From contig KV419405.1 in NCBI GenBank assembly GCA_001630475.1, positions 66,900 through 130,899 on the forward strand: a stretch of DNA of 64,000 bases, in the 5' to 3' direction. Below, one piece after another: positions 1-13,459 of this stretch (position 1 is its first letter; each line of letters starts with the position of its first letter). Made by a program: the position numbers and the translations under genes. The DNA comes from Sistotremastrum niveocremeum HHB9708 (taxonomy: Eukaryota; Basidiomycota; Agaricomycetes; Sistotremastrales; Sistotremastraceae). The notes under the pieces were generated by a model. That model had not been told where the DNA came from and searched no databases. It saw nothing but the letters and a program-made list of their open reading frames with translations.

Positions 1-251
1 AACAGCAACATCAGGCTCAGACTTCATCATTCCCTCAGCAGTCAGATCCGAACCGTGATCTCGAGCAGCAAATTCACGATGATCTGAATTTCGGTTACGG
101 GGGCACTGAGCACCTCAACGCCCACACAGCCCAATATGATCTTCATCCAGGACAAAACATTTCACCGTTCAATATGATGCACGATAACCTCTCTCATATC
201 GACGACGGCTCAACTCCTTTGCCATACAACTTGCCAATGTTCTATGCTTGA
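1..251 (+). CDS. C-terminal end of a glutamine-rich protein (partial)
   Basis: One open frame (frame 3) runs from the window edge to a TGA at 249-251 and gives about 82 residues. The visible part is low complexity at first (Q, H and S rich, starting QHQAQTSSFPQQ) and then acidic and polar, ending in PYNLPMFYA. No domain can be seen. Glutamine-rich tails of this kind are frequent in fungal transcription factors and co-regulators, but that is only an inference. The gene starts outside the window, so the function cannot be called. It converges on the RING/TRAF gene that follows on the other strand. Confidence 0.6.
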   Translation, partial: QQHQAQTSSFPQQSDPNRDLEQQIHDDLNFGYGGTEHLNAHTAQYDLHPGQNISPFNMMHDNLSHIDDGSTPLPYNLPMFYA

Positions 252-727
252 TTGTCCAGGCCTCCATCTACATATTCGGACGTCTTTTGCTTTCTCTGAT
301 CCACTTGCTTTTTTGTTTGTTAACCGCATTTTCCGAATACTTTGTCGCTTCTTGTTATAACTCCTGACCTTCCATACAGGTTCTAATTAGTAAACTTATT
401 TTTTGTGGCAGTTACAGGTCCGTTGATTCTTTCCGGTTCTTATTCTCACTGCGTCATAATATGCTCGATTTCCTTGTCTCTCGAATCGTTGTTGTTTTCC
501 ATTGTGTTTGTACATCAATTAGGGTCCCCGAATTACAACTGTGATATAGCTTTGAGTGATAAAGTATGCAAGTCTACATTCCAAATAGGCTGTCCATCCG
601 TCATAGTTTGGTTACGGATGTCGTTGGCATGGACTTGGTGAGGGCAGGGTAGGATCCGAGGACTGAGCGAAGATAAGGATTTCCGGAGACTATCATATCG
701 GGATCTATTCGTTTGTCTCCTATTTCA
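252..727. other. Convergent intergenic stretch, no gene seen
   Basis: This lies between two 3' ends (the Q-rich gene on + and the RING/TRAF gene on -). It is T-rich just after the first stop codon, as expected of a 3' untranslated region. The short open frames in it have no recognisable sequence or splice structure. I see no RNA gene or repeat. Confidence 0.6.
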
Positions 728-2275
728 TTACCTGGTACTCTTTCCATCATGATTCGATGTACCTGGGGGACCGTTCCCGTCAGAATTAGAGAATTTCAAA
801 TAATAAGCTTTCCGAACCTGTTGACGAATGCCCCTGACCGCAGCCTTTACCCCAGCGAGCTCTTCCGCGACTCGGACATTCTCTGTTGTCAGCGCAATAT
901 CGTGTCGTCGACCAGTATGTTCAACCGTCTTGGCGAGTGTGACAACGGAATCCCGAAGAGAAGTAAAAGTGTGCTCTAGAGTTCCATCAAGATCAAGTGG
1001 TGCGACACTGATCGAGGTCGGAGGGGCGGTATGATCTGGTGGAAGAAGGTGCGGATATTGGAAGGGTATACGATGGGGAGGGAATAGGGTGTGTTGCGTT
1101 TCTCCCTCGAATATTTCGGGGAAAGGATCGTGCTCATCGGATTGCGATGACGAATGAGGAAAGAAATCTGCCCCATTTAGGGGCATGGTCCCTGTCGGCG
1201 ATGATGTACTTGATGAAACGGCTGCGTTATGACTCGCGTTCGCAGGAAGTTTGAACCAGGGATGAAGAAGATACTTCATCGCATGAACATCATGTCTGGA
1301 CCGGTCGAAAACAAATGCAAGTTCTTCCAGCCGATCTTTCAGTCGCTGGTTTTCGGCTTCGAGAGCAGATATACGCTTTGAGTTCATAAGGAAGAATTCT
1401 TTTAATGGTTCGTAGGGACACCTTTCCAAGTGATCGGGGCGGTCAGCCTGACGTCCTGTCCATCGACAACCGTGCGGTTGATGCTCGCAGGAGACTTGCG
1501 CGTCTGGACAACCAGATGCGTGACTTGCATCGGGAAATTTGAGATCACAGGTGGTGCAGAATTGATCGTCACCACTTGATCTTTCGCTATCCTGAATCCC
1601 ACGAGATAAGTCATGGTTTCGACTCGAGAATTGGTAGATAACGCACCGAAGTCTCATGAGTGAGGTTCACGAGGCGATCATGGCGTGACGGATGAGAATG
1701 GCTCTTGAGATCCTTTCTCTTGATAAATTGATCGCATTTACGCTCCGGACATGGCAGTGGTTCGTAGAGGCACTCGTCCTTGAGATGATGCTCGAGCAGT
1801 TGCCGCTCGCACTGATGATCACACCCTAGGGAGCGATGGGTACAGTATACAGGGAGCTCCGACACCATCTAGAGTATTCCAGTGAGTTAATTAGATATAG
1901 AAGATATCCAGCACGACGCTTACATGACGAACGATGGGACTGGCAAGCGAAACGTCCTCCAGAGACAGCGGTGACCGATCGATTGGACATTGCGGCAGCA
2001 CCGCGATAGCAGAGCATATGCATTCCCAACAGAATGTATGCGAACACGATTTCGTAGTTGCAGGTACGTTGAACGGCGTTCTGTTGGCGTCAAGCACATT
2101 GAGACTTTGAATATCAGGGATAAGACGTTATCTAACCGACATATACAACACAGCTTCGTGTCAATCAGCAAAACTTGATTAATGACGTGTGTAAGATACG
2201 GCGTACAAGATTAGGATTTACAGCTTCAACATACGAATAAGACAACGAGAACGACGAGGACGATGAGGAAGTCAT
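728..2275 (-). CDS. RING finger and TRAF-type zinc finger protein, probable E3 ubiquitin ligase
   Basis: Four or five exons. The start ATG at 2275-2273 opens a serine run (MTSSSSSSFSLSYSY). A GT..AG intron then joins to LCCICR, and a 56-nt intron joins to TPFNVPATTKSC. This gives a RING of the form C-x2-C..C-x-H-x2-C-x2-C (CSHTFCWECI) ending in CPID, with the last metal ligand an Asp as in some TRAF-type RINGs. After an intron come TRAF-like Cys/His fingers (CTHRSLGCDHQC, then HQPHGCRWTG, then HLERCPYEP), followed by a helical stretch starting KEFFLMNSKRISALEAENQRL that looks like a coiled coil, and a proline/serine-rich tail. RING plus TRAF fingers without a MATH domain is common in fungi, and a ubiquitin ligase role follows from the family. 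The substrate is unknown. It lies 71 bp downstream of the TPP1-like gene on the same strand. Confidence 0.8.
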
Positions 2276-2346
2276 GCAGTATGAACAAATCCGGAGATAT
2301 CGCCGTTTAACCGAAGCAGCGAGGACAATCACATGCCACTTCCTTC

Positions 2347-4984
2347 TCAGGAATAGTTAGCATGAGCTTTAGCTTCTCGTGTTTTGGTAAGAATGCCATC
2401 CAGATCTCTCCAATTCATTAATCGAATACCGGCCTCATCTGCATGAGCAGAAATATCCAGCCCATTTCCAGGGTGGAAGCGAGCAAACAGCCCAGCGTCG
2501 ATCACCGGTTTTGACTTTGCAGATCTAGCCGGCTCAGGAGGCACAACTGCATCATCTTTCTGCTCGGGACTGGGTATTGCCTTCATTTTGCCTTTTTCGT
2601 GAGCAGTGTATCGTCGATCCAGATCTGGGGGTTGAGGAATTTCAGGAGAACTGGCGCGTTCGACGTGTGCTTCGCTTCGCAGCTCCTCCGTTCGATTTGA
2701 TAGCTGTGCCTGCTGATCCCCATGAATCTCGTGTTTTTCCAAACTACCGTTCGAGGCGGAGCCCGGAGGTTCTTTCAAGGTTGACAGGGGAGCCTCCGTG
2801 TTCTGGCTCCGATCCCTATCTGCAGACGGTCTGGATATTTTCGTCCCGGAAGACGAAACAAGCGGAGGTGACGGATTGGTACGAAGATCCAATTTCCCAA
2901 GAGAAGAACCGCTGGTCCGAGAAGACTGCAATATATCCTTCTGAACAGGCTCAGATGTCTGCGGTCGCTGTACCAAGATATCATCCTTGGCGACGCTCTT
3001 CCTGGACTTCTGTAGGAACGCAGGGCTCCTCCATGAGGGGGGACTATGCTCCACGGGCCGTACAGGATCCACAATATCTGATTTCTTCCTTTTGGGAGGA
3101 GTTTCGTCTTCTGAGCTGGATGTGGCATGATCACGTTTTCTTTTCGCAGCATTGATAGGAGGAGAACGCGGTCGGATAACTTCAATCACTGCCTCATCTT
3201 GTTCTCTAGTTTCCGGAATAAGATCATAGGATCCATCCTCAATCCCTCGGTACGTCTCAGAGATTGCCTGCGCGAGACCAAGTGATGGCACTGGCTCTGC
3301 CGTCTGTGGCGGGTTCGGTGGCGAATTGGGGTGCGCCACATCAGTTTGTTTTGTGACGGAGAGAGTGGGAGATGTTCGATGTGATTTTTCATTCGCGCTC
3401 TCAGGTGTCTCTTTCGTCGCCTCTGAAGTCTTGTGAGTAGGTGACTTGGTGAATTGGTTTTCTTTGTTTGCCCTAGGTTCGGGTGATGGATGTGACGGCC
3501 CGCCGAAACCGGTGACTGACAGGCGACTCTGAGAGGCATCGTACGGAATAGACTGCGAGCCTGACAAAGATTGGCTCTGTGAACCCGAGACATCTGAGTC
3601 TGGAACGAGCACGTTGCCGCGCAGTGGCACACTCTCTTGAGTGATCTGCCCACGGAATGGGCTTAGAGAAGAGATGGGCAACGAGGAGGCAGGCAGTGAT
3701 GAAGTGTCGTGGAATAACGGGTTTGTTTGCACTTCATAAGTATCGGGAAGGGCTGTTGTCGGGATAGATTGTGAAGACATTGGTTTTTGTGACTGCGAGT
3801 TGTATTGTTTCAGAGGTGATGGTGCCGGAGACATACGCTCCGCGCGCCCTTTTGGAGACGGCGTCGGCTCCCATTCTACGTCCAGTATTCGCTCTGGAGA
3901 TTCTGGCGGAGCGTGACTACTGCCACCATTCTCTAGCTCTTCGGTTTTGACCGGTAACTCTATCTGTTCATGCTTCACGGCGGGTGAAGGCAGCTTTTCC
4001 TGTCCAAATACTAATGATCATAGCTTTTGGTCAGCTCTGACAACACAAACAGTGGGTACTCGCCTGGAATCTTATCTAGTAAGGCTTGATCCTTCTCGCT
4101 GGGCACCGCATTGCGCAAAGGATCACGGGCGAAGAACTGGACGTAGTTAAAACAGACAGTCCAGATTAGAGCGCTCAGTCTGACCTTCCATAGCTCAGCA
4201 CTCGGTTGCTTAAACCCAACTACATTCAGTTTTGTGTCGGATGGCGTCTTGAGGGGAGGGTTGTCGAATGGCGAAGTCTCTTGAGGAGCTGGTTCCTTCT
4301 TATCGAATTGTTGTTGGCGAATGTAATCCTTCTTCAATATATCTCTGACCGTCTTCGTAGTTAGATCAGAAGTGCTTTGGTGAGCTCGAACATGTCACAC
4401 ACCCTTGATCCTTGAGCAATCCACCTGTCCATCTCCTCATTCTCTCTTCGGCCGTCACCAAAGTCAAGTCTCCAAAAGGGGGTTCGCCCTTCGACCCAAT
4501 GAGTCCAACAGACTCGATCTCTAAAGCTAGCCGTGCCATGGATTCGATCTCATCGTTTACGCCAGTCGGAACGTGTGTTAGGAAAGGCCGGTATTGTTTG
4601 ATACTAAAATAGCCAGTTTTACATGCCGAGATACGTTCTCCATGATCTCTGCGCGAAGACTGAGTTTGCGAACGACTTGACTAAATATGAAACATGCTCA
4701 CTGTAAGTGTCTATCGACTGCTGCGCTAGAGAGCCGAGCAGGTATAAAATGAGTACCATCAGATACCTCTGTCCATATTTCGAAAGGATTAGGATTTCGC
4801 TCAGTTGGACCTGTGATGAACTGAAAAGGGTTGGTTTGGTTCGCGCGCCCTGAGTTAACAAGCTCACCTTGACGATTTGAACTAGTCGTTTCTGTTCAGA
4901 AAGGGGAGCTGGCTCTCCCCCGAATTCACGAGCGACGCCTAAGAGATAATCAAGCAACCACGGCTTTCGCAGGATCGTCCCCAT
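2347..4984 (-). CDS. Shelterin TPP1/Tpz1-like telomere protein (N-terminal OB fold)
   Basis: The start ATG at 4984 gives MGTILRKPWLLDYLLG, then an intron of about 47 nt (GTGAGC..TTTCAG) joins to an exon containing FEIWTEVSDGTHFIPARLSS. A later exon reads RLALEIESVGLIGSKG and leads into a long S/P-rich, charged linker of about 500 residues and a C-terminal block ending WRDLDGILTKTREAKAHANYS. The opening (PWL..LL), the VSDGTHxI strand and the later L-E-I-E-S-V-G-L-I-G strand are the marks of the TPP1/Tpz1/Est3 OB fold, which bridges Pot1 to the rest of shelterin and recruits telomerase. The joins between 4620 and 4740 are uncertain: two models use either a 31-nt or a 56-nt intron. The linker and tail are not recognisable. 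The family call is an inference from motifs. An unrelated OB-fold protein is the main alternative. Confidence 0.6.
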
Positions 4985-5260
4985 GGAAAGATTTAGATTG
5001 TGGGTGAGCCGCTAATTATAAGCGCGCGGACGCGTTCCAAGCGCTTGTGAAGCAGGTATATCCATTAGCGAACTAACATCAAGTGTACAATTTGTCCGGA
5101 AACTTCAATGTGGTATCAATAGGGCAGTCTTAGGATGAGAGAGACTAGGTAAAAGAGAGAGAGAAAAGAAAACCGAATGATGACAAGATAAGAAGGGAAC
5201 AGCCATGAGAGTTCGTGCATGGGCATCGATCATACGAGTAGCGTGGCCAGATGGGTTCCA

Positions 5261-6067
<807 letters not shown>

Positions 6068-6218
6068 TGTTGAAGATTAAGGGTATGGTTGGGGTAAGGA
6101 ACGTCGATGGGTGGGGAGAGCCTGACTGGCAGAGAAACGGAAGGAAGACGAACGGGAGGAAAACGGTAACAATCGTCGGAGTCTCAATTCGCGTTGACCC
6201 ACTTTCTTGCTCGCCACC

Positions 6219-7549
6219 ATGAGCTCCTATAACGCTCCCCCAGCCTATCAATCTAAGACTTACGGAACCAACGATTCAGCAGCGGCAGATCCATTGCTTG
6301 GAAGAGCAGGTCCCAGCAACGGAATCTACAACCAACCCGACCCTGGTGACCTTCCGGATGATTTCAAGGTCGGTCTGCATTCTTGGGCACTTACGCCAAT
6401 CGCTCACATGCATATAGGTCTGTTTCTTGTACTAGTTAGTGGGATTGGCATCTAACACACATGTCTAGTACGGTGTCAATGTCACCGAATCTGCTCCTGA
6501 GATCAGAAATGGTACGAGTTCCATTTCAGGTACCCTCGGCATCCCTCTCTAATGCTTCTTTGCTAGCGTTTGTACGAAAGGTATGTTGTGATTGGATATC
6601 CCATTTGACAAGAAGCTCATCGTACCAAGGTGTACACCATTCTGTGTGAGTGTTGGTTCTGGTTCGACTACCTCACCCTCTGACTCCGGAATCCGCAGTC
6701 TGCCAAATTGTTAGTGATTCCTCTGAACGACAAAGATCATGGTTTCCAACGATGACTTATTTAGCTGTTGACTACTATCGTCGGTGGATACATGTCCCGC
6801 AACTTTGAAGCTGTCTTCTGGGTTCAGACACAGTGAGTGAATCGATCATACGTCAATAACACATCCTAAAATATTCTGGAAGCTCTTGGTCTCTCTTTGT
6901 TGGTCTAGGTGCCACCCTCGTGAACCTCGGTCTCTTGTTCTGGAAGCGCCATTCACATCCCATCAACCTGGTCCTGTTGACCACATTCACTTTGCTGGAG
7001 GCGTCGACGATCGGGGTTTGCGTTGCTTTTGTCAATAATCAGATCATACTGCAAGCCCTCCTGATCACCCTAGGCGTCTTCCTTGGTCTCACATTATTCA
7101 CGATCCAATCTAAGTGGGACTTTTCTGGAATGGGACCTTTCTTGTTCGCAGGTCTCATTGCTCTCCGTGAGTGATCTGGCTTTCACGTGTTTTCGTGGAA
7201 TATAACATCATGTATTCAGTGATGACTGGACTTGTTGGGATGTTCATCCCATTCGGCAAGACTATGGATCTTATCTATGCCGTCTTGGGAACTTTGCTTT
7301 TCAGCGGCTATGTGGTCTACGACACCTTCCAGATTTGCAACAGGCTCTCACCGGATGAGTACATCATGGGTGCGATCAGTCTGTACCTCGAGTAAGCCCT
7401 CGATTTTCTTGTTTTGCTCCGATACTCATTCGTCGCATCAGCTTCATCAACCTCTGTGGGTGCTTTCTATCCCGACATCTGGTCCGAGTTCTGACTATTT
7501 TCTAGTTTTGATGATTTTGAGGGTGTTGAACAACACTCAAAGCGATTGA
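6219..7549 (+). CDS. BAX-inhibitor-1 / LFG (TMBIM) family membrane protein
   Basis: ATG at 6219 lies in a good Kozak context (GCCACCATGAG). A polar N-terminus with a PPAYQSKTYG-type segment is followed by the exon join giving YGVNVTESAPEIRNAFVRKVYTIL and ILLTTIVGGYMSRN. Several hydrophobic helices follow (LVNLGLLFWKR, LVLLTTFTLLEASTIGV, ILQALLITLGVFLGLTLFTIQ, FAGLIALR), then VVYDTFQICNRLSPDEYIMG, and LDFINLFLMILRVLNNTQSD at the end. This is the usual seven-helix layout, and the last segment keeps the family L-D-x-I-N-L-F motif. Such proteins leak Ca2+ from the ER or Golgi and dampen stress and cell death. Eight or so introns of about 50 nt. One join uses T|TC to read ILFCQILLTT. Confidence 0.9.
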
Positions 7550-7744
7550 ACGATCTGAAAGAGAGTTTATTGCATAGGAGGGACATCTGTTAGCACTGTA
7601 TACAACACCCAAGACGCACATGTATTATATTCGGGGCGGTCAAGCTTAGCCTAGGGGTAGATCAATGATGACGCGCCGTTACAACTAATTGGCTTCGGCA
7701 TTCCGCTTCTTATCTGACCCTGACGAGCACAGTCAACAGCAACG

Positions 7745-9103
7745 ATGACCGGAGAGACCATGACTGAACCTGTTATTCTATCGTTCCCTACAATTTTACA
7801 GAATTCGAAATTAACCTCTCGCTTTGCACACCTATCTCTTAACCAAGATGAAGATCAGGCAGCGAAAAGAGCTCGCCGCACGCCGAACAGGGCAGGAGGC
7901 AGAGTAGGCAACGAAGGCAAACGGTGGTCTAGGATCAGAGACAACAGTCGGTATCCCACTGCTTGATCTATTTTCTAGTCATTGTGTCTCCTAGATGCCT
8001 TCACTTCCAATCCCCACGTTGTCCAGCCTCAAGCCAGGGACCACAGGATCGAATACTCCTACCCAAGAACAACCTTCCCAGCTCCTTTACCACCATATCT
8101 AAAACGTTCTTCATCTGCGCCTTCGCCCCCTCTCCCTTCCAATGACTCCCATTCATCCATGGCGGGGCAGTTCTCGGTCTCACTGAAGGGCATGCGCCGA
8201 GATTTGCGCAGACATGGGGGGCGAGCCAGTCGTTTGGTCCAGGAGATTGAAGAGCATCTCCTTCGGTGGCTCGACAACATTCATATTGATCTCAATCCTG
8301 AGAATACGACCGCCGAGCGATACGAATTTCCTGGTCTGCCCATCGACGAGCAGGCTTCCATATCCGAAGTGTCCAGATCCCCGACGAAGCTCGTTTGGTA
8401 CATTGAGCAAGATGCGTTTGCTCGATATGTAGTCCATTGCTGCTGTCGATATCACAACATTGTGTCATACAGTAAGTCATCCCTCGCGCAGTGCGAACAA
8501 CTGAGTCGACCGGTTCGTTTGATAGGCAAGGTTGAAGACCAGTCTGATAAACGACTCACACATCTTCTTCGGCCCAACCAAACTCGTTTCGCTGTGCAAA
8601 AATCTCTGGCACAAGTGTATACACCCCCAGTTTCCGACATCGACTATGCATCTTCCGTTGCTCCTGATACCGAGTCATTGTACGACTCTGACATACACTC
8701 CGATCTGGGAGACTCCTTGGTCTTGGAGCATCCAACGACCACAAATTCCCTACCGGTCCTAACAGAAGAGACCCTTCCTTCGCGCTTCAGTGATATGCAC
8801 ATCAGTCATCCTCCAGACGAACCCACTTTATCCTCCGACGCTGAGGGGGAATTCGAGACAGATGATGCGGCCAGCGCGATGTCTGAGTCCTGGTTCCAGC
8901 TTCAATCAAGCTCTTTGATTGCCGTCGAAGATGCAGAGGATCGTACACCCCGTCGTATGGATCCCCTAGCTGTCCGCTTAGCCCATCGGACCCCATCCAT
9001 ATCTCCTCGACGGCCCTTCCCAAAGCACCAGCCTCAATCTGTCCCTCAGCTGCCCATACACCGTGGGTCGGCCCAATCTTTTTGGTCCTACTTATTCGCC
9101 TAA
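7745..9103 (+). CDS. R3H-like domain protein, function unknown
   Basis: ATG at 7745. Exon 1 is basic (AAKRARRTPNRAGGR) and joins through a 48-nt intron to NNAFTSNPHVVQPQARDHRIE. A conserved-looking central part reads ASRLVQEIEEHLLRWLDNI, then a YEFPGLP segment and LVWYIEQDAFARYVVHCCCRYHNIVSYSK, with an intron inside SYS|K. The D-x-F-x-R-x-x-x-H..Y-H-N-I-x-S-x-S pattern resembles an R3H single-strand nucleic-acid-binding module, and RLTHLLRPNQTRF follows it as in R3H-linked fungal proteins. The rest is S/T and acidic, ending PIHRGSAQSFWSYLFA. RNA binding is inferred and no partner is visible. It is convergent with the chitin synthase, 194 bp apart. Confidence 0.65.
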
Positions 9104-9297
9104 AATGCTGGGGTGTTGTTTGTATGTCCAAAGCATAGGCCATGAGCTCTCTCTATGTTTATAGCTCCTGTACATGTACCTGTTGTGTATTTATTGAGTC
9201 ACTATTACTGATTTATCTTGACCGTAGAAGATACATGTTATTGATAAGCGTCCTTGCCGCATAGTAGAAGCAATAAATAGATATAGAGTACAATAGC

Positions 9298-12200
9298 TTA
9301 GCCTGTGAAAATCCAGATGAAAAAATATGAGAGTGCTCCGAACATCCGTATGATGCTTGTGATAGCCATGAAGGCCAGTATGAAGACCATGTATGCGCGA
9401 GTTTTATGAGATCCGCTGGAATTTACATCAAATGTCCCAGACACTCCACCAGAGACTATGAATGCGACCAGAATACCCTGAGAGATGATCAGCGCCGCGT
9501 CTGCCAGATGGTTGCATGGCTTACATTCGATAATGTCCAGATCAAAAGCACCTATTGCAAAGTTGAAGTTAGGTAAGAGGTAGCGTTTTCGCGAATGACA
9601 TTATCCATACATTTGTGCGCACGTTGGCGTAGTAGTCGCGAGCTTTCTGTTGATCTTGGGCCTCGCTGGGCTTCGCGGCTGGTTTCTTGACGGGAGTATT
9701 CTTTTTGATGTTATCCAAAGATGTCAAATAGGCGTCATCCGCGGAGGATACGAAAATCTCAATGTCCACTTGAGACTTGTGATTTTGCACCACCGATCCA
9801 AGATCGGTCTCCTGAGTGCCCTGTTCTTTTGTCCCCCAAGAGATGTCGTCGAGGTTGCAAAAGGCGAATCTTCCGCAATGTGAGGTAGAGTCAGCTAAGA
9901 GACAAAAGAGACTCACATATTAAGAATATTGATGTAAGATGCACTTAATAATATGTATTGCATAAAACTAGTGATGAGATGCCAGGGATCTAGGGCAAGA
10001 AGGCTTGCGGCAAGATAGGAGAAGTAGGTTGCGATGAGAGAAACTAGCATTCGGTCGTAGTCTGTCGATCCAACAGTTTTGGCGATTTTGACAGTGCACA
10101 CGATGGTGCCGACGAGCATGTAGGTCGTCAGAACCGCGAAATAGATGGCCACGAATTTATATTTCCATGGGGAACTAAGAGAAGGAATTAGGGAGGAAAG
10201 TGAGAGGAGTCTAAGGACTCACGCTCGAGGCTTATTTCCCATTGAAAGAAAAAAGCAGCCGATGATGGCGGCGGCATAAGAATACTGATATTGGGTGAGT
10301 TATTCCACAGCAGCGAATCCAATTTGATTCACACCTGGACAACCGTATTGAAGAAGTTGAAAGCAGCCGATTGGGGAGCCAGTGATGATGTCAAGATGGA
10401 CTAGAACTCATTGAGACCAAGGACGGAGTGGCACAGTGTGTGACCTACAAAGAAAATATAGAAATTTCCCTGTAGAACGGGTAAGCAAGCTGTAAGGCAG
10501 GTATCAGATCACCTACAATTGCAAACCAGGCAAAAACGAGTCCGACAAGGTTATATCCAGCCTCGATCATGAGCAAAGCTTTACGGCCAAGACTATGGTC
10601 ACTTTGAAGAATTTGCCCCACGTGCGCGAGAGCATATATCGCTGCGAAGAACGACCCGTTCAGCCATCTCCTGCGTTGGGATATGAACTCTGGGAGGGCA
10701 TCGGGGACATCGGTTGTCCCTCTGGCTTGCTTCACATATTTGAGCACCCTTGAGAATAGGTAAGCCTAACATGTTTCACTACCCTGATCCAGAGGGTCAT
10801 ACCAGGCAGATTTCCATTTCGCCACCAATTCGAAGCATAAAATTCGCTGTTGCAGTGTGAAGCGGGTCGTAAGCCAGTCATAACGTGTGTGCTTACGTCT
10901 TCTGCTAGATACATATTGGATGTGAGAAGGTCGGCGTCATGTCCATGTAACACTTCGCCTTTGAAGTACGACGCTAGAGGGCCGATACCATTTGCGTTGT
11001 TCTGAATTGCAATCCAGCTGTGTTCCCTTTGTCACCAGACACTCTTGACAGACGGCATCGAACTCACCGATAGGCCGAGAATGCGCCCGGCTACAATGCT
11101 CTGTTAGGTATATCTATTTGGAAAGGAAGAAACATACCAGAACACTGATGTATCCGAAGACAGACTCAGTTGCTACAGATCCCATCAGTATTGCAATGAC
11201 TACGTGCAGAAAGACACAAACTCTTGTCAAGCATATTGCTCATCTTGTATTCGAAGTTTTGAGCGGCAACTGAGACCAAAGTCAATTTCTGCCCACGATA
11301 GCAGACGGCATCCTTACCGAGCGGATTCAGCAGAGCCTCCCATCGCTTTCCCTTATATGCAGCAATCTCTCCACAAGCACCGCCGACGTTTGAGTTCAGA
11401 TCAAAGGTCTTCCATAGATGATAGAGGCTTTTCCCTCCTGGACGAGTGCCGACATCCAACAAAATACAAATATTTGGCTGGAATCTCTCTGAGTACGTGT
11501 CACGCACGACAACGGCAGGGGTCGAACTTACCTGAAGAAGAGGTGCAAAGGCATTGAAGAACCAACTGCCATTGTCAGTTTAGTCCGGTTCTCACCGCTT
11601 CCAGTTCTTTCAAGACCTACCGATGCGAATTGATCTTTTTCTGATTCTTTTCTTTCCTGCGCAAGGATTTCAGAGAGAGCGGACCAACAACTATTCGCAA
11701 AACGCACAAACAAAAGATGATCTGGGTTGGAACGATTCCCTTATCAGGGAACCTGAACTTCAATTCGGGATCTAAGGCGAACGTGGTGGTATATCTGAAT
11801 TTAGTAGCTTGAGCGTCGAACCATCGTCTAGAAATTTGTTCACCCACTCGAAGAGATGGGCTTGGACAGGCTCCTCATTAATAAAGTTTTTCATATGGCC
11901 GCCTGAGCTTGGCATAAGCCCATGTGAACTATGATTTGAGGCAGAACTGACATACCCTCTTGGTAAACGCCTAGTGAGGCGAGGGCGTCCAACACGCGTG
12001 AATGAACAACCTTTCGTCCGTCAGCAACGATGCAAACGACGACCTAAGGGTGTATGAGTTTGAGGACAAACAAAGCATTACATGGCCGACCTTCTTCCAT
12101 GAATCAGGTCCCCAAGTGGATGAATTCTTGCGTGTACACAAATGTGAGATATTCTGTGCAAGACAGTCAGCCTCAGCCTCCGGAAAACCTAAGGACCATA

Positions 12201-13367
12201 GCCTACCTTCATGATGCCAAACAACGTTCGGCTTAAAGAGACAAAAAAATTGAGTTATGTATCGAATCTTATGGGAAGCACTCACGCAAGAAGAATGTGG
12301 TCCTCGTTATACATCGTCACAACAATGAACATTTCGGTTCGGCGTCCATAAATATTCTGACGCAAAGAGAAGCCTTTCCTTTCAAAATCATCCGGATCGC
12401 AAGTGACAGCTGTGTATCTGAAAGGCGTTAATCATGTATTCAGCATCCATCGCCGGTCACGCAGGGCTGGACCGTACCTTGTCTTCAGCATCTCTTCCTC
12501 GCCTTTCACAGGTAATATCATCTTTGACGGGACATCCAGCTCAGTCACAAGATGTCCATTAGTTAGCGCAACGCGTTTCTTCGCTTTATTTCTTCGCTCA
12601 ACGCGTCCACTCGGAGCAGGACCATAATGTTGAGTCGAAAAGGCTTCTGACGCCGCCGAAGGCGTATTCAGTGGAAGTTGTCCAGCACCCGCGTCTCTGA
12701 TACCCTGAAGATATTCCTGTTCTCGCTGTAGATAGTCGAGGGTATGATTTGCCTCTTGCATTCGAGGATCCTCCGGCGAAGGTGATCGAGAAGGGGGCAT
12801 TTGCAACGGTACTTGAGCATAACCAGAGCCGTACCCATATCCAAATTGCCCGTAATCATCCACATAGGCAGACTGCGGTCTCGAATACACCTCCTGTGCA
12901 TATTCTGCGGGATTCTCATAATACAACGCTGTCTCGTCGTGACCTTCAAATGGATTATCTGCAATGTCGCCCGAGTCGATGGTAGGCAACTGGGGCACAG
13001 GACCATATTTAGATCCTTTCTGCCAATCCCAGGGAGGTTCGGCGTCCACAGCTGTGGCTTGTCCAGAAGAGGCATAGCTATCGCGTGACTGCACGGATGG
13101 TGGATAGGCGGGGTGTTGGAAGGGATCTGATAATTGTCTCGAAAGTGGCTCTCCTCTATTCAACCGCTCTTGCATGGAAAGAACAGCTCCGTTTATCTGT
13201 TCGAAGTTCATATCGGGTTCCGGCTCGTCATTGCGAGGGATCACGACGGGGGCGTCTGTAAGTGTGTATCGAGGAATATCGTTGGATAGAGTGGATGTAC
13301 GTGATTGTGGCTGCTGGGGATGTGTTTCATCTGGTGGATAGTCGGTTGGAACTGCCTTTCTTCTCAT
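9298..13367 (-). CDS. CHS: Chitin synthase, division 1 (class I-III type)
   Basis: The start is taken at the ATG at 13367 ([14 protein letters not shown]), because the open frame upstream has no ATG. A disordered N-terminus of about 250 residues leads to the CHS1 N-terminal region with [38 protein letters not shown] and the donor-site strand [10 protein letters not shown]. Later exons give [17 protein letters not shown] and [20 protein letters not shown], which hold the catalytic ED and QRRRW motifs. C-terminal membrane helices end in [14 protein letters not shown] and a TAA at 9300-9298. More than ten introns. The enzyme polymerises UDP-GlcNAc into chitin at the plasma membrane. The exact class cannot be set by eye. 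An E-box (TCACGTGA) lies about 90 bp upstream of the ATG. Confidence 0.92.
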
Positions 13368-13451
13368 GGTGGGCAGGCAAGATGGTCGTTTCAGACGCGA
13401 CGCGACGCGCCCGAGGTCGAGCAAGGAAAATCAACAACACGAACATTTCAC

Positions 13452-13459
13452 TCACGTGA
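13452..13459. promoter_or_regulatory. E-box palindrome TCACGTGA upstream of the chitin synthase
   Basis: A perfect 8-bp palindrome with a CACGTG core lies 85-92 bp upstream of the chitin synthase ATG. CACGTG is the classical site for bHLH factors such as Cbf1 and SREBP/USF relatives. That it works here is inference from position only, but the same CACGTGAC form recurs near 42520 and 55825. Confidence 0.35.

Noticed and set aside
2088-2143. A 32-nt intron within the RING domain
   Set aside because: An acceptor 24 nt further on gives a normal 56-nt intron and a better RING spacing (CICRTPFNVPATTKSC), so the tiny intron is not needed.
13368-13424. N-terminal extension of the chitin synthase (starting LDLGRVASRL)
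   Set aside because: That frame opens on a TTG codon. The first ATG is at 13367, and the extra residues have no support.
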